64,000 nt of DNA. Origin: Arthrospira sp. PCC 9108. Its GTDB lineage: Bacteria > Cyanobacteriota > Cyanobacteriia > Cyanobacteriales > Microcoleaceae. Shown one piece after another: positions 28,341 to 37,190 of the stretch. Position numbers and translations under genes: made by a program. The first letter of the stretch is position 1, and each line of letters begins with the position of its first letter. The notes beneath the pieces are model-generated. The model was not told the DNA's origin, did no database searches, and saw only the letters and a list, made by a program, of their open reading frames with translations. Where the stretch lies: positions 3,844,501 to 3,908,500 of the forward strand of contig CP066886.1 in the NCBI GenBank assembly GCA_016745315.1, given 5' to 3'.

Positions 28341-29540
28341 ATGGTAGAAGTTGGAAGACTTACTCAGCAAACTTACATCATGATGGCTCGTCAACGGCGT
28401 ATCACGAAACTATCAGATAAGCGGCCGGAACGAGTCCGAATAGAATTGCAGCCAAACTGGAACGTTTATCAGTTACAACCTGATAGAAAAAACCCAGATT
28501 ATAAGCTGCTGATGACTGGTTCTGAGTCAGCCTTGGCATTGCAGTTGTCACAACTCGGATGGATGGAGAAGATGCTCGATCATCTTCTCAATGCCAGCGA
28601 TCTAAAATTCGAGGATTGGTTTGATGTTTGGGCGGCGGGTTATCCAGAACTGCGCTACAGAGTGAACCCAAAACTCCCCAATTTAAGAACTAACTATCCT
28701 TCATCTAATGTTAAGGATTCCAATGGGGAAACAATAAGCAGATGGAGAAATGAGGTAGGCTCTCGCCCGGCTTACATTGAATGGAAACCTTCAGCCCGAA
28801 AAACAGCAAAGGATCTCGGGCTTCACCGCACAATAGAATATTTTCCCGATCGCTCTCAGAACAAATCAGTTGTCTTGACGGGGAACGACAAGGAGCTAAT
28901 TAGGCAAATCCTACAAATCCACTACGAGGGTGGGGGTAGCAGTGAGGGGATGGATAGCACGGTCTCGACGGGTATTAGTTACCGGGGCGCTCCCAAGGTT
29001 GTGCTGTACTTTTTGGAACGGATCGAGGATGTGGAAAAAGGCTACCGACAATTAGAGGCAAGAGTGGGATTCCGTTTGGTGGGAAAAACAGAAAACCCGA
29101 ACGGAACTGGCGACTTGTTAACTAAGGCTAACATCAGAAATTTGGCTCAGAGAATTGTCCAGAACTTTCTACAACCCGAACAATTTCGTCTTCACAAGGG
29201 TAGAGAATCGGTTAGCTACAGAGATAAACGCCAAGGGTTAGAGTCGTTTGTTTTTGCAACTAGCGCATCAGAGGGGATTAATCTTTATCAGCGAATCTGT
29301 CGGGTGATGGAAATAGAATTTGATAACTCAAAGGTCTTTACATCGAGCAACCAAAATCCAACCCAAGCGTTTCCTATCACGCCCCCAGAAGTGACGATAT
29401 TGGGTAACAAAATTAAACCACCCCGCCGCCGTCCGGTCGGGCACGTCTATTTTAGAGAGGCGAAATTGTTTTTAGAGATGCTCAACGAGCCTATCCTTCT
29501 CTGTGACTACAACGGGCATATATACAGGAATCCCGATTAG
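28341..29540 (+). CDS. E1 unknown protein, weakly like the C-terminal half of the E3 565-residue protein
   Basis: A 399-residue protein, mostly soluble, basic at the ends. The segment NIRNLAQRIVQNFLQPEQFRL...LESFVFATSASEGINLYQRIC resembles ITWDKLQRIFTQPSKSAFT...FSFFVNESSKSDAERIC in the second half of the 51909-53606 protein. If so, E3 carries the membrane part and this part fused, whereas E1 carries them side by side. A GAGAGGAGG ribosome-binding site lies 6 bp before the ATG. Confidence 0.6.
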   Translation: MVEVGRLTQQTYIMMARQRRITKLSDKRPERVRIELQPNWNVYQLQPDRKNPDYKLLMTGSESALALQLSQLGWMEKMLDHLLNASDLKFEDWFDVWAAGYPELRYRVNPKLPNLRTNYPSSNVKDSNGETISRWRNEVGSRPAYIEWKPSARKTAKDLGLHRTIEYFPDRSQNKSVVLTGNDKELIRQILQIHYEGGGSSEGMDSTVSTGISYRGAPKVVLYFLERIEDVEKGYRQLEARVGFRLVGKTENPNGTGDLLTKANIRNLAQRIVQNFLQPEQFRLHKGRESVSYRDKRQGLESFVFATSASEGINLYQRICRVMEIEFDNSKVFTSSNQNPTQAFPITPPEVTILGNKIKPPRRRPVGHVYFREAKLFLEMLNEPILLCDYNGHIYRNPD

Positions 29541-29575
29541 AAGACAACCCCAATATTTTTTTTAGATCAAACAAA

Positions 29576-29620
29576 CTCCCTTGTATGTTCGGAAACCCTA
29601 TAGGTTTCCGTAACTGTTCC
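29576..29620. repeat. 45-bp repeat with internal palindrome, inverted partner at 36690-36734
   Basis: The two copies agree at about 40 of 45 positions in inverted orientation. The centre is a palindrome, GGAAACCCTATAGGTTTCC. This copy lies in the 146-bp gap (29541-29686) before the small paired genes; the partner lies in the E2 origin region. It may be a shared control or replication signal. Confidence 0.6.
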
Positions 29621-29686
29621 ACGCTCTAAAAATACCTGTTATGAATGTAGTGGTAATCAGTTTTAAAGCAACAAGGCAGGTATTCT

Positions 29687-30055
29687 ATGCCCCCTCTAAA
29701 TAGTTCAACAATTTATAGCTGGGATGCACCCTCGCCAGGGGGTACGGGAACCATTAAAGTAGCTGCCCGGCTTTCTAATCGGTACAATGGCATTGCTACA
29801 CATCTCGGAATGACCGCCCACACAGATCCAACAAATGTAAATGCACATATGCTTAAGCCAAATAAAGCTGTGCAGGAGGGTTTCTTAATGAAGATGCGAA
29901 TTAACTACCGAAAAGACAATAAGTATTATGGTGCTGATATTTATGTGCCTACAGACAAGGTTACTGAAGCCATCCAGATACTACCTAACAAGCCCTGGGA
30001 TGGTACGGGAGTGATAACTTCATGTCGCGATCGTGTACGAGTTGATTACCGTTAA
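29687..30055 (+). CDS. E1 small structural-type protein, first of a pair
   Basis: A 122-residue, beta-rich protein: SWDAPSPGGTGTIKVAARL, then KMRINYRKDNKYYGADIYVP and a C-terminal VTSCRDRVRVDYR-like end. The neighbouring protein at 30077 has the same layout (GVLARLCITCNNG...YRVFCDVENINAAL...RAGLDRRQVI), so the two are likely ancient duplicates. They are preceded by a 146-bp non-coding leader, the longest gap inside the train, which suggests a separate strong promoter as for coat proteins. Confidence 0.6.
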   Translation: MPPLNSSTIYSWDAPSPGGTGTIKVAARLSNRYNGIATHLGMTAHTDPTNVNAHMLKPNKAVQEGFLMKMRINYRKDNKYYGADIYVPTDKVTEAIQILPNKPWDGTGVITSCRDRVRVDYR

Positions 30056-30076
30056 TAGAGAAAGGAAAATATATCA

Positions 30077-30430
30077 ATGGCTAGAACGAAACTGTGTCAA
30101 TTAGTAGATGACACTAAGGTTCGAGTATTTAGAGCCAGCAGTGTAATGTATGACGATAACACTGTAGCACATTTGGGAATAGGTCCAGTCTCTGATGCGA
30201 ATAAGAAAGAGCCAGTTTATGATACTGGGGAATTAATGCGAGCCGGTGTTTTAGCAAGGCTTTGCATTACCTGCAACAATGGAACGACTAAGCCACCAAT
30301 TACATATAGAGTATTTTGCGACGTAGAAAACATAAATGCTGCTTTGCATCATTATAATAGTGGCGGTAAGACCCTAAACGGTAAAACCGTATTGAGGGCT
30401 GGTTTAGACCGTCGTCAAGTTATCAAGTAA
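30077..30430 (+). CDS. E1 small structural-type protein, second of a pair
   Basis: A 117-residue protein with GAAAGGA before the ATG. It is related to the upstream protein over the last 70 residues by pattern rather than high identity. A similar pattern (RFIGLKVPQIFSISSLLYVF...RTYNSMFRIP) occurs in the 213-residue E3 protein at 50823-51464, so these may be the counterparts. No family known to me. Confidence 0.6.
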   Translation: MARTKLCQLVDDTKVRVFRASSVMYDDNTVAHLGIGPVSDANKKEPVYDTGELMRAGVLARLCITCNNGTTKPPITYRVFCDVENINAALHHYNSGGKTLNGKTVLRAGLDRRQVIK

Positions 30431-30433
30431 AGC

Positions 30434-30853
30434 ATGAGTTTTACGGATGCTTATGGCACATGGGAGGTGATAGCTTCAAGCTATCAGCCAAGTCAAGAGT
30501 GGATAATTCACAGCTCCCCAGTTACTCAATACTCATTATTGAGGTTTAGATTTTTAACTGATTGGGAGCGGTGGACAAATCCCTATGATGGCTATAGGTC
30601 AATGCTGCTTATTAGAGGACATTATTCTAATAATTCTGGAAATTCTGACTGGATAACAGGGCAAAGGACTGTATACGTTACAGAAGAACCGCAACTGATT
30701 AACTATCCACCAGTTCAAGAATTTACAGACAACCCCTCGGTGATTAGAAGGTTGGGAGTTCGCCGCCGTTTTTTCAAAAACGCAACATGGATCGAAAATC
30801 ATCCTACAATGGATCTAAAGTTTGACGTAACAATTGAGGCTTTTGTAAGTTAA
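30434..30853 (+). CDS. E1 homologue of the E3 protein at 59526
   Basis: A 139-residue, aromatic-rich protein (WEVIASSYQPSQEWII, YDGYRSMLLIRGHY). The segment QRTVYVTEEPQLINYPPVQEF corresponds to RETVWLNEYQIIESPPYSNF in the E3 protein at 59526-59882, which also sits near the end of its operon before a small membrane protein. Unknown function; conserved position supports a shared part of the module. Confidence 0.6.
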   Translation: MSFTDAYGTWEVIASSYQPSQEWIIHSSPVTQYSLLRFRFLTDWERWTNPYDGYRSMLLIRGHYSNNSGNSDWITGQRTVYVTEEPQLINYPPVQEFTDNPSVIRRLGVRRRFFKNATWIENHPTMDLKFDVTIEAFVS

Positions 30854-30854
30854 C

Positions 30855-31172
30855 ATGGACATCTCTCTTAATCAATTAATCGACCATCTCCCAGATGATT
30901 CACAGTTTAAAACCTTACTAGAAACATTGGGGGCAAGCGGTGATAGTGTGGACGCTACCGTAGAATTTTGTCATTTAGTAGGGGCATTATATCAAGCACA
31001 GTAAGTATACAACCAACAACCAGGAAATAAAGCAATTAATGTGGTCTCAGCAGTAAGTATTAGGCCTGTAATAGAAAGTTTAGACGGGACATTTTTTAGG
31101 AGGTTAGAAAGAACTCTAGCTTTTTTTGAAAAGTATGAAAATAGTATAATTGTCCCGAACGTCAAAAGTTAG
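30855..31172 (+). pseudogene. Small E1 gene interrupted by an in-frame TAA
   Basis: The ATG at 30855 follows the previous stop by one base. The frame runs 49 codons (DISLNQLIDHLPDDSQFKT...FCHLVGALYQAQ), hits TAA at 31002, and continues in the same frame for 55 more sense codons (INVVSAVSIRPVIESLDG, FFRRLERTLAFFEKYEN) to TAG at 31170. The second part has protein-like composition, so the stop appears to be an acquired nonsense change or a read-through site. Confidence 0.5.
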
Positions 31173-31296
31173 TTGGTCGAAAATTTAAAGCTGCCAGATA
31201 ATTCGGATTCTATCTGCGTTATCTGGTCAAAGTCTTGAAATTAACCCAAGTAAAATGTGATTAAAAATCCACATCAACAGAGGAGTTAATTCCGTC

Positions 31297-31578
31297 GTGG
31301 ATATTGAAATTGAGAAAATTACGGTAATTATAAGTTGGATACTTTCACTCATTAGTACGGTCTGGTATGTATCAGTTCAATACACAATAATTAGAGTACA
31401 AGTCAACAGAAACAGAGAAGAGCTAAACAGAATATCATCAACGCTTAGGCGAGAAATAGAAGACCATAATAAACTTATATGGATAAACATCAACCACATG
31501 GAAAAATACTTAACCAAAAATCAAGATTATTTTCCGTTAAATATCCAAAACCAAAAATATAAAGATTATGGCGACTGA
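31297..31578 (+). CDS. Small membrane-anchored coiled-coil protein
   Basis: A 93-residue product with GTG start at 31297 and AGGAG 11 bp upstream. Residues about 8-30 form one transmembrane segment (VIISWILSLISTVWYVSVQY), followed by a helical, charged tail (NREELNRISSTLRREIEDH). Overlaps the next gene by 11 bp. Together with it, at the end of the train, it resembles the small membrane pairs that phages use for lysis, but this is inferred from layout only. Confidence 0.6.
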   Translation: MDIEIEKITVIISWILSLISTVWYVSVQYTIIRVQVNRNREELNRISSTLRREIEDHNKLIWININHMEKYLTKNQDYFPLNIQNQKYKDYGD

Positions 31579-31804
31579 TGTTTTACCAGAATTATTACGG
31601 GTAGGAAGTGATGGGGTAGTGATATTTTTAGTGTGGTCTTTGATGAAGCAAAACCAAAAGTTAATAGCAGAGGTCAACTCAAGAGACAATGAATTGATGA
31701 AGTTGATTTACAAAATACTTAGCAATGAACAGCCAGGGACAAGAGGTAAACGCGATCGCACAATCAAGCCAAAGCCACAAGAATCCGTTAGGACTTGGGA
31801 GTAG
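31568..31804 (+). CDS. Small membrane protein, last gene of E1
   Basis: A 78-residue protein with a single hydrophobic segment at about residues 15-30 (GVVIFLVWSLMKQ) and a basic C-terminal tail. The E3 operon likewise ends with an 84-residue protein carrying one N-terminal transmembrane segment (59883-60137). Holin- or spanin-like roles are possible. Confidence 0.55.
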   Translation: MATDVLPELLRVGSDGVVIFLVWSLMKQNQKLIAEVNSRDNELMKLIYKILSNEQPGTRGKRDRTIKPKPQESVRTWE

Positions 31805-31979
31805 AGTTGTCTGTGGCCCTAACGAATAACAGGTTCTCAAGCTGTTATGGTTCAATCACCTAGCCATTGCTCCTGGCCACAATCATCATACAGAAAAACT
31901 AAAGCGATCGCCAGCCAAGTCAGTTAACTCGTATAAACGCTTCCCGTGTATTTCTTGTGTTGTGGGGGGCTGAAACAAC
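31805..31979. other. Gap between E1 and the E2 attachment site
   Basis: I see no gene. A GGGGCTGAAACAACGGAGAG stretch at its right end is shared with 43225-43244, at the other end of E2. Confidence 0.4.
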
Positions 31980-32034
31980 GGAGAGGGTGGGATATTACCC
32001 CGAGAACCTTGCGGCTCACTCGATTTCAAGTCGA
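31980..32034 (-). repeat. E2 attachment site, partial tRNA-Ser copy
   Basis: Matches the 3' end of tRNA-Ser(TGA) at 61066 from the acceptor strand through variable arm to the anticodon stem, with a few changes. Duplicating the segment from the anticodon loop to the tRNA 3' end is what tyrosine integrases that use tRNA genes leave behind. It is not a functional tRNA. Confidence 0.75.
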
Positions 32035-32105
32035 AAGAGTCTTGATGTGCCAACCCCTTGCTGGTAAATCGTTATGGCGTTTTCTGGTATCTGTCGGCTA
32101 AATTT

Positions 32106-32127
32106 TTATAGCCAAATTATAGCCAAA
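32106..32127. repeat. Arm-type repeats, left end of E2
   Basis: Two perfect tandem copies of TTATAGCCAAA between the attachment site and the integrase stop. Three more occur in tandem at 43179-43211, next to the opposite attachment site, with one inverted copy at 43157-43168. Location at both ends suggests integrase arm-binding sites. Confidence 0.65.
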
Positions 32128-32132
32128 CTGTG

Positions 32133-33239
32133 TTAAATATCGGGGATAGAAAGCCCCCGGTTTCGCCCCGCATAGTTTTGGTAAATGACTTGGGGGGAGT
32201 TTCCGACCCAAGTGGCAACGTCCTTAGCATCAATTCCGGCTTCAAGGCATAGAGTTATAAAGGTGTGCCTCATTTGGTAGGGTTTCCGGTGTTCTATGCC
32301 CATTATTTCTAAGACTGGATGCCAATGTTTTGTACAGAAATCACCGACTTGGATCGGCTTCCCTGTCTTGCTGGGAAAAACTATTTCCGAGTTGTTTCGC
32401 GATCGCGCCTCCCTGAGAATAATTTGGACCTGTTCGTTACAGGGGAAATTACGGCGGGTCTGAGTCTTGAGACCGTCGCAGCGCTTGCGCCCCCCTTCCC
32501 CGGAAACAATCACGGTGTTAAAAGTGATTTTGCTTAGGTCGCCAGCAACGTCCGACCATCTTAAAGCGATCGCCTCCGATGGGCGACACCCGGTAAAGAA
32601 ACAGAAACGGACATACAAACAAAAGTGGCTGTGTTTTGGTTCAGATTCAAAACACTGGATAATGCGATCGCGTTCGTTAGCCGTAAATGGGTTAATCTCA
32701 TCAGAATCACTTGCTTTTTTTAACCGATTAGCCTTAGCGCTTAACCCATTAAATGGTGAGGGTTCGCTCACTAGCCTTTTTTCTATAGCCCAGTTAAAAC
32801 AAGCATTAAGTTGTGTCAATAATCTCTTTGTGGTGTCAGGGGTCAGATTCTGAATAGCCCAATCATATACATCCTGACCAATTATCGTTGATATGTCCGC
32901 ATTGCAGAACGGCGACCTTTGTATGTGTCTCAACGCCACCATATAGTTATTATTCCAAGTCCCCGGTCTGACTGTTTTTTTGCGCGTATTAATATATTCA
33001 TAATACAGGTCTTGAAGGGTTGTGATTTTCACTTCGTCTTGATGTGGTGGTGGCTGTTGTGTATATTTTTTCAGCGTGTAATCAAAGCGCTCATAAACGA
33101 TATCACTTTCAATTGCCTTGGCTTTGGCTTCGGCAATTTTTCTGTTTTCTGGGGTGTCTTTAAACCCTAGATAAATATATTTCCGTTGTTCAGGAAATAA
33201 ATGCCGTGGCAACGAAAGCCTGAGTTTATTATTACACAT
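32133..33239 (-). CDS. Tyrosine integrase of E2
   Basis: A 368-residue integrase. N-terminal arm-binding domain (LSLPRHLFPEQRKYIYLGF, as in DUF3596-type arms), core-binding domain about residues 70-165, catalytic domain after that with Arg in FFTGCRPSEAIALRW, QMRHTFITLC, and the nucleophile in QVIYQNYAG. Its stop lies 16 bp from the arm repeats and 100 bp from the tRNA-derived site, the normal arrangement. It should insert E2 into the 3' half of tRNA-Ser. Intact. Confidence 0.9.
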   Translation of the reverse strand: MCNNKLRLSLPRHLFPEQRKYIYLGFKDTPENRKIAEAKAKAIESDIVYERFDYTLKKYTQQPPPHQDEVKITTLQDLYYEYINTRKKTVRPGTWNNNYMVALRHIQRSPFCNADISTIIGQDVYDWAIQNLTPDTTKRLLTQLNACFNWAIEKRLVSEPSPFNGLSAKANRLKKASDSDEINPFTANERDRIIQCFESEPKHSHFCLYVRFCFFTGCRPSEAIALRWSDVAGDLSKITFNTVIVSGEGGRKRCDGLKTQTRRNFPCNEQVQIILREARSRNNSEIVFPSKTGKPIQVGDFCTKHWHPVLEIMGIEHRKPYQMRHTFITLCLEAGIDAKDVATWVGNSPQVIYQNYAGRNRGLSIPDI

Positions 33240-33319
33240 TCCGACACCTACCTTGCCTTTGTAACGTTAGGATGATTTATTTTGCATGATTCGTTGATGA
33301 TTTTAACTGTATTAGTGGC

Positions 33320-36046
33320 TTAATCTTGTTTAGGTCTTAAATACTTGATTTCATATATCCCATAGTTGTTGCCAACCTTTACTGCAACTTTATTTTTTGA
33401 AACAACCTGAGTGATTTCAGCATGATAAGAACAAAGTGGATCATCTTCTTTGTTAATCACAACTGTCTTGCCTGCAGAAAACCAAGTATTTCTTATTCTT
33501 TGGGGGATAACATAAACATAATCCTTAATTTCTTGGAGCATCCAAGAATCTAGTAACCTGGTTATAGTTAACTCAGCTAACTCTGTGTCAGCAAATTTTG
33601 CTATGAGCTTATTTTTCCTGATCCGATGCTCTTTGTTGTTGTATAAATCTATGAAAATCTTTTTTATAGCGTCCTCACACTCTTCTGTAGTGTCACAGTA
33701 AAAAGTGTCTGGGATTTCCCCGACATCAAAACCTCTACCGTCGGATTGGCTGTCAGGGTCAGGGCCTAAAGTCCCGTTTTTTACAGGGCCAACTACACAG
33801 TTAGCTGTGTTTAGATCGTTTTTAACAAAATTTGCCTGTCTGCCTGTCCTGCCTGTCCGCTCAGTCTGAATCAACTGCTGTGTCGGTGTTTCAGGGTGGA
33901 CACCCACCTTTTCCGCTGCCTGTCCGCTGCCTGTCTGCCTGTCCGCTTCCCGGACTGGCTGGTCCTTTATGTACCCCATTCTCTTGGTCCCGTTGCGGTT
34001 GAATCGTTTTTGGGAAAAACCCAAATTTGTCATTACTTTCCTGATTTCTCGCTCAATGCGATTGAATTCATTTGTTTTTATTTTTTCACCATCTAGTTTA
34101 CCAAGGTAGTCTTTTATCTCTTCAGTTGTTACTGTGTCTTTATCAGTAACAAATTGCTCTATTAACTCGTGTAGATAGCTGTGTTCTGTGAACTCTTTAT
34201 TAAGCAAATTGGCTTGCTGCTGTTCCTCACGGGTCAGGTAGAAACAACGGCCTTGCCGATATAGTTCTACCACCTCACCCCAAAGCTGATCGCGTTCATC
34301 CTCTACCAAATTTGTGGGGATAACCTGAGAAACTGGGATAACCATAAAACGCCGCGCGCCAGTTTCATCATGGTTAAAATCGGTGCGGTTGGTTGAACCA
34401 ACTAACACATTCGCGCGCGGGTACGCTGTTGAACGTTGTGCATAAGGGGGGCGTATATTGTCTGTTTGAGTTGTAATAAAAGCCTTGATTTTTCCTGACG
34501 TACTCCTGCTAATATTGTTTTCTACTTCCGCCCATTCTGTCCAGACAGATTGGTGCATTTTTAGGCGTTCATCTTTTTCTTTAAAGTCCCCCATGTCATC
34601 ACAGAAAAAGTCATCACCCACCATGGTTCTGAACCATGTAGATTTTCCTATCCCCTGTTGACCATGCAGAATTAATAAAGTGTCAAATTTGCATCCTGGT
34701 TTTTTAGTCCTAGCTACAGTTCCGACTAACAAACACTCTAAATAACGTTGGTGTAATGGGTTATCTGTCCCAAAATAACGTTTTGCTGCCCCATTGATAC
34801 GATTCTGACCGTCCCATTTTTTATGGCAATCTTCCAGATAATCCTCAAACGGATCAAAGCTATTACTTTGAGCTACATCAAGGATGATTTGATTCTTGAT
34901 TCTCAAACTTCCCTTAATCTCAACACCACCCTTTTTGGCTAAATCAATTTCAGGAGCGTCAGGGTTGATAGGCTCACCATCAATTTCAATCACCTTAAAA
35001 CGGGTGTTATAGCGAATTCTCTCCCCAAAGGCACGTTTGATTTTTTCTATGTCTTTGAGGATTTGTAAATCACATTTAACCACCGTGTTTATAGCATCTT
35101 TTTCTGTCCAGTGTGTGGGTGTATGGGTAGGCTGTCTCCGGTAAGACTTGACACAATTTGTTAAATAATCTTCTGACAATGTTGGTGTGGGATTACTTTT
35201 TTCTGCTGACTTCCAAATCGCGCCTCTTTCCCGTGGTGGTAATGGCGGATTGCAGCGATCGCAATAGTTATTAAACAAAATATGTGGGTCATCCTGACAC
35301 CTCTCCCCATTAGAGTGTAACCAGTTGTGGGTTCCGATTAAATTCCTGGCAAGTTTAGCCGCGCTATCGTTACGGCTTCCTTGCGAGGCTCCCGTCTTTA
35401 GTAGTTGGCGATCGTCTTTGGTTAAGCACGCTTCTAACGGTATAGACTCCGGCAAAACAACCAACGGCATTGGCTGGGGTGTCTCTTTTAACATTTTGTT
35501 TATCACCCATAGTGGTGCTTGGGCAATATCAATTTCATTGGGAGATTTTAGCCATTTATACTCTCCAGTTTCCGGGTGTTTTGATGGGGGTAAAACTGAC
35601 TGGCAACCGTCCCATCGTAACTCTAGTAACTCTTCTTTCCCGTCAGATGATTTATGGCCTGTCGGTAATTTCTTAGTGGTAATTTTATCCCAATATGTGT
35701 CGGGGATTAAATACAAATATTGGGCGCGCCCTTCCTTGCCACTGGTGAAACTAACAGTGGGTGGCAATCCCCCCAATGATTCGGCTAACTCATGCGCTTT
35801 GTGTCCGTCCGCGTCAATGGCTACAATACCGCCACTAACCTTTCCCGTTCTCAGACCATAGCCTTTAGCGCGTCCTTTACTTATCTCATCAACCAAAACA
35901 TCCCTAGATATAGCTGACTCTTTCTGCCAACCCGTTCTGTAGGGTGCTTTTTCCCCGTTAACTGGCGTTAAGACCCAATCACTAGGGATACTAGAAATTG
36001 CTGCAATTAACTTGCTAACTGTTTTGCTTTGTTTTATAATTGCCAT
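33320..36046 (-). CDS. Primase-polymerase/VirE-type helicase replicase of E2
   Basis: A 908-residue fusion. Prim-Pol domain about residues 20-190 with GIVAIDADG (catalytic DxD) and LRWDGCQSVLPPSKHP; a PriCT-like part with paired Cys (YCDRCNPPLPPRERG, about 265); a VirE/D5-like helicase about 330-600 with Walker A LHGQQGIGKSTW, Walker B VWTEWAEVE and ANVLVGSTNRTDF. A linker at about 695-745 is encoded by tandem TGCCTGTCC-type repeats (33829-33950). The C-terminal domain is unassigned. It would prime and unwind DNA at the element origin, probably at 36047-36822. Such proteins replicate plasmids, satellites and phages. Confidence 0.88.
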   Translation of the reverse strand: MAIIKQSKTVSKLIAAISSIPSDWVLTPVNGEKAPYRTGWQKESAISRDVLVDEISKGRAKGYGLRTGKVSGGIVAIDADGHKAHELAESLGGLPPTVSFTSGKEGRAQYLYLIPDTYWDKITTKKLPTGHKSSDGKEELLELRWDGCQSVLPPSKHPETGEYKWLKSPNEIDIAQAPLWVINKMLKETPQPMPLVVLPESIPLEACLTKDDRQLLKTGASQGSRNDSAAKLARNLIGTHNWLHSNGERCQDDPHILFNNYCDRCNPPLPPRERGAIWKSAEKSNPTPTLSEDYLTNCVKSYRRQPTHTPTHWTEKDAINTVVKCDLQILKDIEKIKRAFGERIRYNTRFKVIEIDGEPINPDAPEIDLAKKGGVEIKGSLRIKNQIILDVAQSNSFDPFEDYLEDCHKKWDGQNRINGAAKRYFGTDNPLHQRYLECLLVGTVARTKKPGCKFDTLLILHGQQGIGKSTWFRTMVGDDFFCDDMGDFKEKDERLKMHQSVWTEWAEVENNISRSTSGKIKAFITTQTDNIRPPYAQRSTAYPRANVLVGSTNRTDFNHDETGARRFMVIPVSQVIPTNLVEDERDQLWGEVVELYRQGRCFYLTREEQQQANLLNKEFTEHSYLHELIEQFVTDKDTVTTEEIKDYLGKLDGEKIKTNEFNRIEREIRKVMTNLGFSQKRFNRNGTKRMGYIKDQPVREADRQTGSGQAAEKVGVHPETPTQQLIQTERTGRTGRQANFVKNDLNTANCVVGPVKNGTLGPDPDSQSDGRGFDVGEIPDTFYCDTTEECEDAIKKIFIDLYNNKEHRIRKNKLIAKFADTELAELTITRLLDSWMLQEIKDYVYVIPQRIRNTWFSAGKTVVINKEDDPLCSYHAEITQVVSKNKVAVKVGNNYGIYEIKYLRPKQD
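33829..33950. repeat. Iteron-like repeats inside the replicase gene
   Basis: Repeated GCCTGTC/TGCCTGTCC units on the plus strand (GGACAGGCA on the coding strand) encode the linker of the replicase. The same decamer GGACAGGCAG recurs in the three intergenic modules at 40.7, 41.5 and 42.2 kb. Confidence 0.6.
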
Positions 36047-36487
36047 AATTCAAAAAATACTTTTGGGCGATTGAGTTCAAGTCGCTTGAGAGTTAATAAC
36101 CCGTTAGGGTCTGGGAAAAAGGGAAATCCAGACCCTAATTGTTTTTTTGTGGAGTCTATCCGCAATGGTAGGCGGTCGTCAGTCAATCGGAGACTGACTG
36201 AATAGCCATATACAATGGCTGTGTTGTTTTTGGAAATTTTCCTTTTTTAGTCCCCGCCCGCCGAATGCTTTATTAGATTTTCCCTCGTTGCTACTACTTA
36301 CTCAATAAGAAAGCTGCCACCATTTCTAGTTGGTTTTACTTTCTTGTTAAAACCGATTAGATTCCCTCTTCCAATGCCTTAACCTCATACAATCGCGATT
36401 TCACGGCCTGCTACTCTCCCCCAAGGGGGTATAAGAAAAGTGTTTTTAAGAGTAGACGCGAAACGGGTTAGGGGTGATGAAGTATTT

Positions 36488-36496
36488 TTATCCACA
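36488..36496 (+). other. DnaA box
   Basis: Perfect TTATCCACA in the gene-free region next to the replicase gene. The same nonamer occurs in both terminal repeats of E3. Confidence 0.5.
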
Positions 36497-36689
36497 GGGG
36501 ATAAAGGTTTAATCGGCTAACCGCCACTATTCTTTTAAAGAGATTATGATACACTCCTCTAGCGGTAAAATCAAGTAAGCCATAAGGATGGCAATAGAAC
36601 AGTGTTAGTAGGGAATCATCCCAAAAAGCTAATTAACAAGCCATTTATTTATACCGGTAATAGCTTAGGATGCGATCGCACTAGATATG

Positions 36690-36734
36690 CGAACAGTTAC
36701 GGAAATCTATAGGGTTTCCGGATATGCAAGGGAG
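36690..36734. repeat. Inverted partner of the 29576-29620 repeat
   Basis: About 40 of 45 positions agree with the complement of 29576-29620, around the palindrome GGAAATCTATAGGGTTTCC. It lies in the candidate E2 origin. Confidence 0.6.
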
Positions 36735-36822
36735 ACAGCTTAGGACAGCGATAGCAATTAAGACGGATTGAGGATGGGATGGGGACATCAAGGAAAGGGG
36801 GGTGTTACGGTTTGATTTTCTG

Positions 36823-37173
36823 CTACTCCCATCCCTCTGGGGGAATAAATGTTAAATAAACCCGGCCATCATTGTTGTTTGGTGGGCGACAGGGGTAGAC
36901 TCTGGAAGTGTCAGATAGCGTATAACCATCTAATTCAAAACGTTCGGCAAGCTCAGTGGCAACCTTAGCCACCAGCTTACTGGCAGTCATTACCCGAATA
37001 CGAATCACGCCGCTGGGAGGGTGTGAATCTTCTGGCTCAACAAATGCCCAAGCCTGACCATTCCACCAATACCCCATACCGACTAAGTGGCTGTAAAGCG
37101 AATCGCGATCAGAATGAGAAAAATTCGGGGCTATTTCTATTGCTAACCTGTATTTTCTTGTGAGTCTTATCAT
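36823..37173 (-). CDS. E2 small hypothetical protein
   Basis: A protein of 116 residues from the ATG at 37173, or 120 from 37185. Alternating strands (KYRLAIEIAPNFSHSD, SGVIRIRVMTASKLVAK) and two helices (AKVATELAERF). It is the gene nearest the candidate origin on the minus strand. No family recognised. Confidence 0.5.
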   Translation of the reverse strand: MIRLTRKYRLAIEIAPNFSHSDRDSLYSHLVGMGYWWNGQAWAFVEPEDSHPPSGVIRIRVMTASKLVAKVATELAERFELDGYTLSDTSRVYPCRPPNNNDGRVYLTFIPPEGWE

Positions 37174-37190
37174 GACCAACACCACCAGAA

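Larger units (their letters stand above)
36047..36822. other. Candidate replication origin of E2
   Basis: A 776-bp gap without a gene, just upstream of the replicase. It contains a perfect DnaA box TTATCCACA at 36488-36496, a hairpin TTAGGGTCTGG...CCAGACCCTAA followed by a T7 run on the plus strand (36104-36145), an AT-rich part near 36525-36560, and the 45-bp repeat at 36690-36734. The combination fits an origin plus leader. Confidence 0.5.

Noticed and set aside
31980..32034. A second tRNA-Ser
   Set aside because: Only the 3' half is present and the T-arm is altered; it is an attachment-site duplication.
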